From the NCBI GenBank assembly GCA_946885605.1, contig CAMPGR010000050.1:1-22265 (forward strand): a stretch of DNA of 22,265 nucleotides, written 5' to 3'. Below, in pieces: positions 9,031 through 16,627 of this stretch; within the stretch, counting starts at the first letter, position 1; each line of letters begins with the position of its first letter. Source of the stretch: an uncultured Pseudomonadota bacterium. Its GTDB lineage: Bacteria; Pseudomonadota; Gammaproteobacteria; Burkholderiales; SG8-41. The position numbers and the translations under genes are program-made. Below the pieces are notes generated by a model. That model was not told the DNA's origin. It did no database searches and worked only from the letters and a program-made list of their open reading frames with translations.

Positions 9031-9747
9031 ATGAAACCCGTCGTCATCATGCGCCACGCCCCCACCGAAGGGCCGGGCTATTTTGCCACATATCTCGAGC
9101 GGCACGGCATACGGTGGCGGCTCGTCAAAGTCGATGCCGGGGAGCCGTTGCCTGAAGATCCGCGCGCCTGCCGCGCGCTCGCCTTCATGGGCGGGCCGAT
9201 GAGCGTGAACGATGATCTTGCATGGATCGCACCGGCCCTTGCGCTCATACAGCGCGCGGTGACGGCCGGTATTCCGGTGGTCGGCCATTGTCTCGGTGGG
9301 CAATTGATGGCGAAGGCGATGGGCGGCAGCGTCACGCGCAACCCGGTGAAGGAGATCGGCTGGGGAGAGGTCGATGTGGCGGCGAGCCCGGTCGCCGAGC
9401 AGTGGTTCGGCACGGGCATCCGGAAATTCCAGTCTTTCCACTGGCACGGCGAGACGTTCTCGATCCCGCCCGGGGCCACGCGGCTCGCTTCGAGCGCGCA
9501 CTGCGAGAACCAGATCTTTGCGCTGGGGTCGCATCTCGGCATGCAGTGTCACGTCGAGATGACGCCGGAGCTCATCCGCAGCTGGTGCGAGGACTGGGGG
9601 AGGGAGGTGACCTCACTCGCCGCCCGCGTGCCGAGCGTGCAGACACCGGTGGAGATGACGACGCGATTGGAAGAACGTGTCGGCGCGCTCAACGCGGTGG
9701 CCGACCGGCTCTATGACCGCTGGATAACGGGCCTGCCGACATCTTGA
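9031..9747 (+). CDS. Class I glutamine amidotransferase (stand-alone GMP synthase-like)
   Basis: A 238-residue protein consisting only of a class I glutamine amidotransferase fold. The full triad is visible: the nucleophile C87 in VVGHCLGGQL, H174 and E176 in QCHVEMTPE. There is no ATP pyrophosphatase part, so it is not complete GuaA; relatives of this kind are labelled GMP synthase-like and may release ammonia for a partner or hydrolyse gamma-glutamyl compounds. The open frame extends upstream to 8722, but that region lies antisense to the protease; the ATG at 9031 begins the conserved MKPVVIMRHAP. Its ribosome site (GCAGAG) is weak. No biosynthetic partner is beside it, so the substrate is unknown. 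Confidence 0.88.
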   Translation: MKPVVIMRHAPTEGPGYFATYLERHGIRWRLVKVDAGEPLPEDPRACRALAFMGGPMSVNDDLAWIAPALALIQRAVTAGIPVVGHCLGGQLMAKAMGGSVTRNPVKEIGWGEVDVAASPVAEQWFGTGIRKFQSFHWHGETFSIPPGATRLASSAHCENQIFALGSHLGMQCHVEMTPELIRSWCEDWGREVTSLAARVPSVQTPVEMTTRLEERVGALNAVADRLYDRWITGLPTS

Positions 9748-9769
9748 GCAGGTAGCAGCCAGCGGTCGG

Positions 9770-9798
9770 CGGAACGATTTTCGCTGCTCAGCGTTCCG
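9770..9798. terminator. Weak hairpin between converging amidotransferase and yajQ genes
   Basis: CGGAACG (9770-9776) and CGTTCCG (9792-9798) form a 7-base stem with a 15-base loop in the 52-base convergent gap. There is a short T run in the loop but none following the stem, so it may be a bidirectional transcription end or simply a folded spacer. Confidence 0.25.
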
Positions 9799-9799
9799 G

Positions 9800-10291
9800 T
9801 CAGTCGCGGAAATTCTTGAACTGCAGCGGGAAGTCGGAGATCGACTTGCGGACGAGCGCGATCGTCTCCTGCAGCGCGTCCTTTTTCGAACCCGACACGC
9901 GCACCGAGTCGCCCTGGATGCTCGCCTGCACCTTGAGCTTGCTGTCCTTCATGAGCTTCACGATCTTCTTGCCGAGATCCTGCTCGATGCCGACCCGCAC
10001 GCCGATTTCCTGCTTGACCTTGTTGCCGCTCACCTTCTCCGGCTTGCCGAGCTCGAGGCAGCGCACGTCGATGCCGCGTTTGGCAAGCTTTCCGGTGAGG
10101 ACATCGCGCAACTGCCCGAGCTTGAAGTCGTCGTCCGCGTAAGCGGTGAGCTTCTTCTTGCTGTCGTCGATCTCCACTCGGGCCTCCGAGCCCTTGAAGT
10201 CGAAGCGGTTGGCGATCTCCTTGTTGCATTGATCGACCGCGTTGTGCACCTCGACCTGGTTCACTTCGGAAACGATGTCGAAGGATGGCAT
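9800..10291 (-). CDS. yajQ: YajQ family nucleotide-binding protein
   Basis: A 163-residue protein matching YajQ from end to end: the opening [11 protein letters not shown], the [10 protein letters not shown] segment, the [12 protein letters not shown] stretch and the ending [11 protein letters not shown] are all diagnostic. The family folds as two linked ferredoxin-like domains; members have been reported to bind cyclic di-GMP or other nucleotides, while the physiological role in most species is unsettled. A strong AGGAGG ribosome site (about 10299-10304) lies eight bases before the ATG. It starts 27 bases after the BPH gene on the same strand, so it is probably the last gene of the argD-argF-argG-BPH-yajQ run. 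Confidence 0.95.
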   Translation of the reverse strand: MPSFDIVSEVNQVEVHNAVDQCNKEIANRFDFKGSEARVEIDDSKKKLTAYADDDFKLGQLRDVLTGKLAKRGIDVRCLELGKPEKVSGNKVKQEIGVRVGIEQDLGKKIVKLMKDSKLKVQASIQGDSVRVSGSKKDALQETIALVRKSISDFPLQFKNFRD

Positions 10292-10318
10292 ATTCCCGCC
10301 TCCTCTTTGTTTTAGCGC

Positions 10319-10897
10319 TTACCTGCGCGCCAATTTTACTGTGTACGAGGTGACCGGCACACCTGTGCTGTCATCGAACTCGGCCGCGGCCTCGATCGCC
10401 GCACGCGCGATGTCCTCCGCGGACCGCCCGGGCTCGGCGTAGGTGGAGTGCATGGAGCCCATCGCGAAATCGCCGCCGCTGCCGAAAGCGTAGAACTTGG
10501 AGAATTCCTGGACGGTGCGATGCGCCGCAACGCCGAATATGCCCCGCGCATTGATGATGAGGGCATCCATGCGGCTCGACTCGATCACGTCCTCCTCGCT
10601 GTGGCCCGTGACCAGATAGTACTCCTGTTTCAGCGCCGCATGGAGCTTTTGCCAGGTCTTGAAGATCGCGAAGGGCGTGTCAAAGCGCGCGTAGGCGCGG
10701 GAGCGGCCGAAATAATCCTGGAGGATGGTCTTGAAGGTCGCGCTGCCCGTGACGCCGATGTAGCTCGAGCCCACCTTCAGGATCTTGCAATGGTTGATGA
10801 TGTATTCAGCGGTCTCCTTGCCGGTGCCCCACTTGGTCATCGTGTCCGCGGCAATGGCGGCGTAGCCGTTCTTCCTGACGACCGCGATCGTAGTCAT
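10319..10897 (-). CDS. Betaproteobacterial proteasome homologue (BPH), HslV-related Ntn hydrolase
   Basis: A 192-residue protein of the proteasome/HslV fold. It opens MTTIAVVRKNGYAAIAADTM, close to HslV; Met removal would expose Thr2 as the catalytic N-terminal threonine. D18 corresponds to the conserved Asp17, K38 in HCKIL is the best candidate for Lys33, and the SGGD stretch at 140-143 matches the conserved serine loop. It differs from HslV by an insertion between residues 24 and 38 and a longer chain, features I associate with BPH, which was shown in Thiobacillus and Cupriavidus to form a double-ring particle of 14 subunits without a known unfoldase. Here too no AAA+ gene is nearby. It begins six bases after the argG stop, with its ribosome site inside argG, so translation is probably coupled. 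HslV itself is the main alternative, but there is no hslU. Confidence 0.82.
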   Translation of the reverse strand: MTTIAVVRKNGYAAIAADTMTKWGTGKETAEYIINHCKILKVGSSYIGVTGSATFKTILQDYFGRSRAYARFDTPFAIFKTWQKLHAALKQEYYLVTGHSEEDVIESSRMDALIINARGIFGVAAHRTVQEFSKFYAFGSGGDFAMGSMHSTYAEPGRSAEDIARAAIEAAAEFDDSTGVPVTSYTVKLARR

Positions 10898-10903
10898 CTC
10901 GCA

Positions 10904-12124
10904 TTATTTCCGCTTGTTCAGGTTCGCTGCGATACGCATGCGCAGCGCGTTGAGCCGGATGAAGCCCTCCGCGTCGGCATGGTTGTACGCGCCCTTGTCG
11001 TCCTCGAAGGTCGCGATCGCGGGATCGTACAGGGAATGGGTCTTCGACTCGCGGCCGACTGTCATGACGGTGCCCTTGTAGAGCCTCACGCGCACCACGC
11101 CGTTGACCGCCTGCTGGGATGCGTCGATGAGGGTCTGCAGCAGACGGCGTTCCGGGCTGAACCAATAGCCATTGTAGATGAGGCGGGCGTAGCGCGGCAT
11201 GAGGTCGTCCTTGAGGGCGAGCACCTCACGATCGAGTGTGATCGATTCCATGGCGCGGTGGGCTTTCAGCATGATCGTGCCACCGGGCGTCTCGTAGCAA
11301 CCGCGCGATTTCATCCCGACGTAGCGGTTTTCGACGAGGTCGAGCCGGCCGATGCCGTGCTTGCCGCCGAGCTGGTTCAGCTTGGCGAGCACCTGCGCCG
11401 GGGTGAGCCGCCTGCCGTTCACCGCGACGATATCGCCGTTGGCATAAGCGAGCTCGACGTATTCCGGCCGGTTCGGGGCCTTCTCCGGCGACACGGTAAT
11501 ACGCCACATCGATTCCTCGGGCTCGTAGCGGGGATCCTCCAGGATGCCGCCTTCATAGGAGATGTGCAGCAGGTTGGCGTCCATCGAATAGGGCGCCGCC
11601 CCCTTTTTCTTGTTGTAGTCGACCGGTATGCCGTGCCGTTTCGCATAATCGAGGAGCTTCTCGCGCGAGGTGAGGTCCCACTCGCGCCACGGCGCGATGA
11701 TCTTCACATCCGGCATCAGCGCATAAGCGCCGAGCTCGAAGCGCACCTGGTCGTTGCCTTTGCCTGTTGCGCCGTGCGAGATCGCGTCGGCGCCGGTGCG
11801 GCGCGCGATGTCGACCATCTGCTTCGCGATGAGCGGCCGCGCGATCGAGGTGCCGAGAAGGTATTCACCTTCGTACACGGCGTTCGCGCGAAACATCGGA
11901 AAGACGAAGTCGCGCACGAATTCTTCGCGCAGGTCCTCGATGAAAATCTGCCGTACCCCGAGCGCCTTCGCTTTCCTGCGCGCGGGGGCGAGCTCCTCTC
12001 CCTGGCCGATGTCCGCGGTGAACGTGATCACCTCGCACCCGTACACGTCCTGCAGCCACTTGAGGATGACCGAGGTATCGAGTCCACCCGAATAAGCGAG
12101 CACCACTTTGTTGATCTTGCGCAT
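10904..12124 (-). CDS. argG: Argininosuccinate synthase
   Basis: A 406-residue enzyme joining citrulline and aspartate with ATP, the seventh step of arginine synthesis. The N-terminal nucleotide-binding loop [12 protein letters not shown] lies at residues 9-20, and the central [15 protein letters not shown] and later [18 protein letters not shown] stretches are typical of the family. Length is normal. It follows argF by 95 bases that contain a hairpin, and is followed almost at once by the BPH gene. argH, which would complete the pathway, is not in the window. The ribosome site before the ATG is weak. Confidence 0.97.
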   Translation of the reverse strand: MRKINKVVLAYSGGLDTSVILKWLQDVYGCEVITFTADIGQGEELAPARRKAKALGVRQIFIEDLREEFVRDFVFPMFRANAVYEGEYLLGTSIARPLIAKQMVDIARRTGADAISHGATGKGNDQVRFELGAYALMPDVKIIAPWREWDLTSREKLLDYAKRHGIPVDYNKKKGAAPYSMDANLLHISYEGGILEDPRYEPEESMWRITVSPEKAPNRPEYVELAYANGDIVAVNGRRLTPAQVLAKLNQLGGKHGIGRLDLVENRYVGMKSRGCYETPGGTIMLKAHRAMESITLDREVLALKDDLMPRYARLIYNGYWFSPERRLLQTLIDASQQAVNGVVRVRLYKGTVMTVGRESKTHSLYDPAIATFEDDKGAYNHADAEGFIRLNALRMRIAANLNKRK

Positions 12125-12150
12125 GTTCTTCGTTAATTACCTGTTGGAGA

Positions 12151-12174
12151 CGCGTCGCGCTGCGGTGCGACGCG
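12151..12174 (-). other. Hairpin in the argF-argG gap
   Basis: CGCGTCGC (12151-12158) and GCGACGCG (12167-12174) are perfect complements; two further inner pairs leave a 4-base loop. It sits about 27 bases before the argG ATG on the minus strand. No U run follows it, so a classical terminator is unlikely. It may be an mRNA processing or stabilising structure that separates argF from argG expression. Confidence 0.4.
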
Positions 12175-12219
12175 GTATGATGGGAGCCGCCCGTTAACCT
12201 GCGGACCCGCCGTGCTGGT

Positions 12220-13167
12220 CTAGACGGACCATAACTCGCCCTGGGTCTTGATCCTGCCCAGGAGCAGATATTCCATCAGCGCCTTCTGGGTGTGCATCCG
12301 GTTCTCGGCTTCATCCCACACCACGCTTTGCGGGCCGTCGATCACGTCCGCGGTCACTTCCTCGCCACGGTGCGCGGGGAGGCAGTGCATGAAGAGCGCG
12401 TCCTGCTTCGCCGCGCGCATCATTTCGGCATCCACCCGCCAGTCCTCGAAGTCGCGCTTGCGCTCGGCGTCCTCGGCCTCCATCCCCATGCTGGTCCACA
12501 CGTCGGTGGTGATGAGATCCGCGGCCTTGACCGCGTCCATCGGATCCGCGAACTCTTCGTAGTGATCGGTGCCGTAGAGACCCGCGCGCTCCGGCTCCAC
12601 TTCGTAGCCCGGCGGGGTGGACACGTGCACGTTGAAGTCGAACACTTCTCCCGCCTGCAGCCACGTGTTGCACACGTTATTCGAGTCGCCTATCCACGCC
12701 ACGGTCTTGCCGACGATGCTGCCGCGATGCTCGATGTAGGTATAGATGTCCCCGAGGATCTGGCACGGGTGGTACTCGTTCGTGAGGCCGTTGATGACCG
12801 GCACGGTGGAGTGCCCGGCGAAGCGCTCGATGATCGACTGCTCGAAGGTGCGAATCATCACGATATCCACCATGCGCGGGATGACCCGTGCGACGTCCTC
12901 GATCGCTTCCCCGCGCCCCATCTGGGTGTCACGCGTCATCAGCGTGATCACCGAGCCGCCCAGCTGATGCATCCCGGCTTCGAACGACACGCGCGTGCGG
13001 GTGGAGTGCTTCTCGAACACCATGGCGAGCGTGCGGTCGTGCAGCGGCCGGTAGGGCACGTAGCGCTTGAACATGTCCTTGATCCAGCGCGTGCGCTCGA
13101 AGAGATACTCGTACTCGTCGCGGCCGAAGTCGTTGAACTGCAGGTAATGACGCACATCGCTGGGCAT
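12220..13167 (-). CDS. argF: Ornithine carbamoyltransferase (anabolic)
   Basis: A 315-residue enzyme that makes citrulline from ornithine and carbamoyl phosphate. The carbamoyl phosphate loop STRTR is at residues 55-59 (EKHSTRTRVSFEAGM), and the ornithine-side HCLPAHRGEE lies near residue 260. Length and motifs fit the anabolic form, and the setting between argD and argG supports that over a catabolic role. It begins 14 bases after argD ends; the ribosome site there is poor, so coupled translation from argD is likely. Confidence 0.97.
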   Translation of the reverse strand: MPSDVRHYLQFNDFGRDEYEYLFERTRWIKDMFKRYVPYRPLHDRTLAMVFEKHSTRTRVSFEAGMHQLGGSVITLMTRDTQMGRGEAIEDVARVIPRMVDIVMIRTFEQSIIERFAGHSTVPVINGLTNEYHPCQILGDIYTYIEHRGSIVGKTVAWIGDSNNVCNTWLQAGEVFDFNVHVSTPPGYEVEPERAGLYGTDHYEEFADPMDAVKAADLITTDVWTSMGMEAEDAERKRDFEDWRVDAEMMRAAKQDALFMHCLPAHRGEEVTADVIDGPQSVVWDEAENRMHTQKALMEYLLLGRIKTQGELWSV

Positions 13168-13181
13168 GGGAGGCCGGATAC

Positions 13182-14387
13182 TTACGCCGACTGCACAGCC
13201 GGCTGCGCCGCGCCCTGCCTTGCGAGGAACTCGGTGACGAGGGGCGTCAGCGTGTCGATCAGCATGTCGGCCTGCTCGCGCGTGAAATTGAGCGGCGGCA
13301 GCAGCCGGATGACGTTATCCGCGGTGACGTTGATGAGCAAGCCTGCATCGAGCGCCTGCTGCACCAGCTCGCCGCACGGGTGCGCGAGCTCGATGCCGAT
13401 CATCAGGCCTTCGCCCCGTATGTCGCGCACCCCGGGCTTGTCCCCGAGCCGCGCACGAAAGCTCGCGCGCAGGAAGTTCCCCATGGTGGTGGCGTTCTGC
13501 ATGAGGTTCTCGTCTTCGATGATCGCCAGCGTTTCGAGCGCTGCCGCACAGGCGAACGGATTTCCGCCGAAGGTCGAGCCGTGACTGCCGGGCTTGAAGA
13601 GCTTCGCCGCCACGCCTTTGGCGAGACATGCGCCGATCGGTATGCCGTTTCCCAGCCCCTTGGCGAGCATCATGACGTCCGGGCTCACGCCTGAATGCTG
13701 GAACGCAAACCATGTCCCGGTGCGCCCCATGCCGCTCTGCACTTCGTCGAGCATCAAGAGCCAGCCGCGCTCGTTGCAGATCTCGCGTATGCCCTTGAGA
13801 TAGCCTGCGTGGCACACATTGATGCCGCCTTCGCCCTGGATCAACTCCACCATCACCGCCACCACGCTGCGGTTCATCTCGGCGACCCGCCGCACCGCGT
13901 CCAGATCGTCGAACGGCACACGCACGAAACCCGCGACCAACGGCTCGAAACCGGCCTGCACCTTGCGGCTGCCCGTTGCGGAGAGCGTCGCAATGGTACG
14001 GCCGTGGAAGGCCTTCTCCATGACGACGATCGCCGGCGCCTCGATGCCTTTCTGATGTCCGTAATAGCGGGCGAGCTTGATCGCGGCCTCGTTCGCTTCG
14101 CAACCCGAGTTGCAGAAGAAGACGTTGTCCATGCCGGAGATTGTCGCCAGCCGGTCGGCGAGCTTTTCCTGCAGCGGGATCTCGTAGAGGTTCGACGTAT
14201 GAACGAGCCTGCCGGCCTGCTCGCGCAGCACCGCGGTGAGCCGCGGGTGACTATGACCGATACCGCACACCGCGATTCCGGCGAGGGCGTCGAGATAGCG
14301 CTTGCCGTGCGTGTCCCATAGCCACGCGCCCTCGCCGCGCTCGAAAGCGACGGGCAGCCGGGCATAGGTGTTCATGACATGCGACAT
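13182..14387 (-). CDS. argD: Acetylornithine aminotransferase
   Basis: A class III aminotransferase of 401 residues using pyridoxal phosphate to make N-acetylornithine from the semialdehyde. The catalytic lysine is K243 in MMLAKGLGNGIPIG; the LLMLDEVQSGMGRTG stretch just before it holds the cofactor-contacting Asp. I chose the ATG at 14387 (protein opening MSHVMNTYARLP), with AAGGGG about ten bases upstream; a GTG at 14429 would extend the chain by 14 residues but lies inside the leader hairpin. The ATG at 14375 is also possible. It heads the minus-strand run argD-argF-argG-BPH-yajQ. Related aminotransferases can also accept succinyl substrates; context favours arginine synthesis. Confidence 0.94.
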   Translation of the reverse strand: MSHVMNTYARLPVAFERGEGAWLWDTHGKRYLDALAGIAVCGIGHSHPRLTAVLREQAGRLVHTSNLYEIPLQEKLADRLATISGMDNVFFCNSGCEANEAAIKLARYYGHQKGIEAPAIVVMEKAFHGRTIATLSATGSRKVQAGFEPLVAGFVRVPFDDLDAVRRVAEMNRSVVAVMVELIQGEGGINVCHAGYLKGIREICNERGWLLMLDEVQSGMGRTGTWFAFQHSGVSPDVMMLAKGLGNGIPIGACLAKGVAAKLFKPGSHGSTFGGNPFACAAALETLAIIEDENLMQNATTMGNFLRASFRARLGDKPGVRDIRGEGLMIGIELAHPCGELVQQALDAGLLINVTADNVIRLLPPLNFTREQADMLIDTLTPLVTEFLARQGAAQPAVQSA

Positions 14388-14426
14388 GGCGACGTGCCCC
14401 TTCAGACGTGACCCTTCAAAATGCAA

Positions 14427-14449
14427 CACGGCGGCCTCGAGCCGCCGTG
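14427..14449 (-). terminator. Strong hairpin between rpsT and argD: terminator or leader structure
   Basis: CACGGCGGC (14427-14435) and GCCGCCGTG (14441-14449) are a perfect 9-base stem with a 5-base loop. On the minus strand it is followed by the T-rich TTGCATTTTG, so it could end rpsT transcripts. It also lies just downstream of a candidate argD promoter, where it would be an attenuator-like leader element about 40 bases before the ATG. The T run is interrupted, so termination efficiency is uncertain. Confidence 0.45.
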
Positions 14450-14463
14450 CGTCTATGGCTGTA

Positions 14464-14492
14464 TTTTTAGCTTAGCGCTGCGCGCCGCGCAA
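14464..14492 (-). promoter_or_regulatory. Candidate promoter for the argD operon
   Basis: Read on the minus strand, TTGCGC (14492-14487) and TAAAAA (14469-14464) are 17 bases apart. The -35 matches consensus at only three positions and the -10 at four, so this is a weak call. The rest of the region between argD and rpsT, up to 14601, is GC-rich and shows no gene. Confidence 0.3.
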
Positions 14493-14601
14493 GCGATATT
14501 TTGCCGCGCGCGGCCTCAACCCCGGTTCCCGCTACGACGCTGTCATCGGCCGTCTCCGCGCACGACTGGCTGATCGCGTGCGGGCGCAGCCGGGGGGCGG
14601 G

Positions 14602-14865
14602 TTACGCCATCGCCTTGATCGCTGCGGCGAGGCGGCTCTTGTGGCGCGCGGCCTTGTTCTTGTGGATGACGTTCTTGTCGGCGATGGAATCGATCACGCT
14701 CGCGGCGCGCTGGAATCTGCCGTTCGCTGCGGCCTTGTCGCCCGCGTCGATGGCCTTCTTCACGTTCTTGACCGCGGTGCGGAACTCGGAGCGCAGGCTC
14801 GCGTTGTGCTGGCGCCGCTTCTCGCTCTGACGCGCGCGCTTTCTGGCTGATGCGATGTTGGCCAT
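14602..14865 (-). CDS. rpsT: 30S ribosomal protein S20
   Basis: An 87-residue, very basic protein matching S20: it opens [20 protein letters not shown], carries the [16 protein letters not shown] helix, and ends [21 protein letters not shown]20 binds 16S rRNA early in small-subunit assembly. A GGGAG ribosome site precedes the ATG, and a good sigma-70 promoter is present upstream. It is divergent from murJ, an arrangement common in proteobacteria. Confidence 0.98.
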   Translation of the reverse strand: MANIASARKRARQSEKRRQHNASLRSEFRTAVKNVKKAIDAGDKAAANGRFQRAASVIDSIADKNVIHKNKAARHKSRLAAAIKAMA

Positions 14866-14903
14866 GTAAACTCCCAGGAATCGGGGATCCGAAAAAGGGC
14901 GCT

Positions 14904-14932
14904 ATGATACGGATGTTTCAGGGTTTTTGCAA
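14904..14932 (-). promoter_or_regulatory. Sigma-70 promoter for rpsT
   Basis: On the minus strand, TTGCAA (14932-14927) and TATCAT (14909-14904) are separated by exactly 17 bases, ending about 38 bases before the rpsT ATG. This is the best-looking promoter in the window, as expected for a ribosomal protein gene. The same bases read TATGAT on the plus strand (14903-14908), a possible -10 for murJ, but that side has no recognisable -35. Confidence 0.65.
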
Positions 14933-14955
14933 CAGAAGCCAACAACCATAAACGC

Positions 14956-16488
14956 ATGAATCTGCTGAAAGCCCTGGCGATGGTGAGCAGCATGACGCTC
15001 ATCTCGCGCATCCTGGGGTTCATCCGCGACGTCGTGATCGCCCGCCTGTTCGGGGCGGGGCTCTCCACCGACGCATTCTTCGTCGCCTTCAGGATTCCGA
15101 ATCTGCTGCGCCGGCTCTTCGCCGAAGGCGCATTCTCGCAGGCCTTCGTCCCCATCCTCGCGGAGTACAAGAGCCGGCGGGGAGATGCGGACACGCACGT
15201 CCTCGTCGATTATGTGGCGGGGGCGCTGGCGGCTGCGTTGTTCGTCGTGACGCTGATCGGCGTCGTCGCGGCGCCGCTCCTCATCTACGTCAGCGCGCCC
15301 GGGTTCGCGGCCACACCGGAAAAATTCGCGCTCACGGTGGACCTCCTGCGCATCACCTTTCCCTATATTCTGTTCATCTCGCTCGTGGCGTTCGCCGGCG
15401 GCATATTGAACACCTACGGGCGGTTCTCCGTGCCGGCGTTCACCCCGGTGCTGCTCAATCTCTCCTTCATCGGATTCGCTCTGTGGGCCGCGCCGCATTT
15501 CGATCCGCCGGTGAAGGCGCTTGCGTGGGCGGTATTCTGCGGCGGAGTGCTGCAGCTCGTCTTTCAAGTCCCCTTTCTCGCAGGCATCCGGATGTTGCCG
15601 CGCTTTCGGCTCCACTTGAGGGACGAGGGCGTCTCACGGGTGGCGCGGCAAATGTTGCCGGCGCTATTCGGGGTCTCGGTCGGGCAGATCAGCCTCCTCA
15701 TCAATACGATCTTTGCGTCATTTCTCGCAACAGGCAGCGTGTCGTGGCTCTATTACGCCGACCGCCTGATGGAGTTTCCCACCGGCATGCTCGGTGTTGC
15801 GCTCGGCACCATACTGCTGCCGAGCCTTTCCCGGCATCACGCCGCGCGCTCGGCCCGCGAATACTCGGCGCTGCTCGACTGGGGCTTGCGGCTGACCTTG
15901 CTCCTCGCCCTGCCGGCCGCGGTGGCGCTGGCGCTGCTCGCCGTGCCCCTCACCGCGACGCTCTTTCAATACGGCGCCTTCTCCGCCGCCGACGTGCTGG
16001 CGACCCGCGCAGCGGTGATCGCCTACAGCGCCGGACTGGTTGGGCTCATCCTGGTGAAGGTGCTCGCGCCCGGCTTCTATGCGCGGCAGGACATCCGCAC
16101 CCCGGTCCGGATCGCCGTGGTGACGCTGGTCGCGACGCAGCTCATGAATCTCGCGCTCGTCTGGCCGCTCGAGCACGTTGGCCTTGCGCTCGCTATTTCA
16201 CTCGGCGCGTGTCTCAACGCCGCGCTGCTGTATCGCACGCTGCGCCGGCGCGGCATTTACCTGCCGCAGCCAGGGTGGGGCGCGTTCCTGCTCAAGGTCC
16301 TGGTCGCGCTGTATGGGATGGCAATGGTGCTCTGGCTCGCCTCGGGCGAGACCGGGGATTGGCTGTACGCGGGACCGGCTCAGCGCGCGGCGTGGTTGGC
16401 TGGCCTCGTCGTGCTCGGGGCCGGCACCTACTTTGCAGCCCTGTGGGCGTTCGGTTTCCGCGTGCGCGATTTCGTAAAGCGCGCATAG
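14956..16488 (+). CDS. murJ: Lipid II flippase MurJ (MviN)
   Basis: A 510-residue inner-membrane protein of the MOP exporter superfamily that moves lipid II across the membrane for peptidoglycan synthesis. The start [21 protein letters not shown] and the following [15 protein letters not shown] are signature MurJ sequence, as is [20 protein letters not shown], which contains conserved arginines of the central cavity. The rest alternates long hydrophobic helices with short loops, consistent with about 14 membrane segments. Length is normal. The ribosome site before the ATG is weak. A 139-base gap with no gene separates it from the transglutaminase gene downstream. Confidence 0.97.
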   Translation: MNLLKALAMVSSMTLISRILGFIRDVVIARLFGAGLSTDAFFVAFRIPNLLRRLFAEGAFSQAFVPILAEYKSRRGDADTHVLVDYVAGALAAALFVVTLIGVVAAPLLIYVSAPGFAATPEKFALTVDLLRITFPYILFISLVAFAGGILNTYGRFSVPAFTPVLLNLSFIGFALWAAPHFDPPVKALAWAVFCGGVLQLVFQVPFLAGIRMLPRFRLHLRDEGVSRVARQMLPALFGVSVGQISLLINTIFASFLATGSVSWLYYADRLMEFPTGMLGVALGTILLPSLSRHHAARSAREYSALLDWGLRLTLLLALPAAVALALLAVPLTATLFQYGAFSAADVLATRAAVIAYSAGLVGLILVKVLAPGFYARQDIRTPVRIAVVTLVATQLMNLALVWPLEHVGLALAISLGACLNAALLYRTLRRRGIYLPQPGWGAFLLKVLVALYGMAMVLWLASGETGDWLYAGPAQRAAWLAGLVVLGAGTYFAALWAFGFRVRDFVKRA

Positions 16489-16627
16489 GGACCCGCATGC
16501 GGGAAGCCGGCTCAACATGTTGGTACTTTTGTGTTAGCTTAAGAGAGCATCCGATACGACCGCAGTGGACGTACGCCAGCCGGATGTTCGCTATCAAATC
16601 CTTGCTGACCTGACTCGGAGAGAAGTG

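Noticed and set aside
10448..12136. Plus-strand open frame of 562 codons antisense to BPH and argG
   Set aside because: No motif or ribosome site; the opposite strand carries conserved argG and BPH with proper catalytic residues.
12292..13584. Plus-strand open frame of 430 codons antisense to argF and argD
   Set aside because: Composition is typical of a shadow frame and it spans the boundary between two genuine genes.
16492..16503. Palindrome CCCGCATGCGGG right after murJ, considered as a terminator
   Set aside because: The usable stem is only four bases with a 4-base loop, and no T run follows directly.
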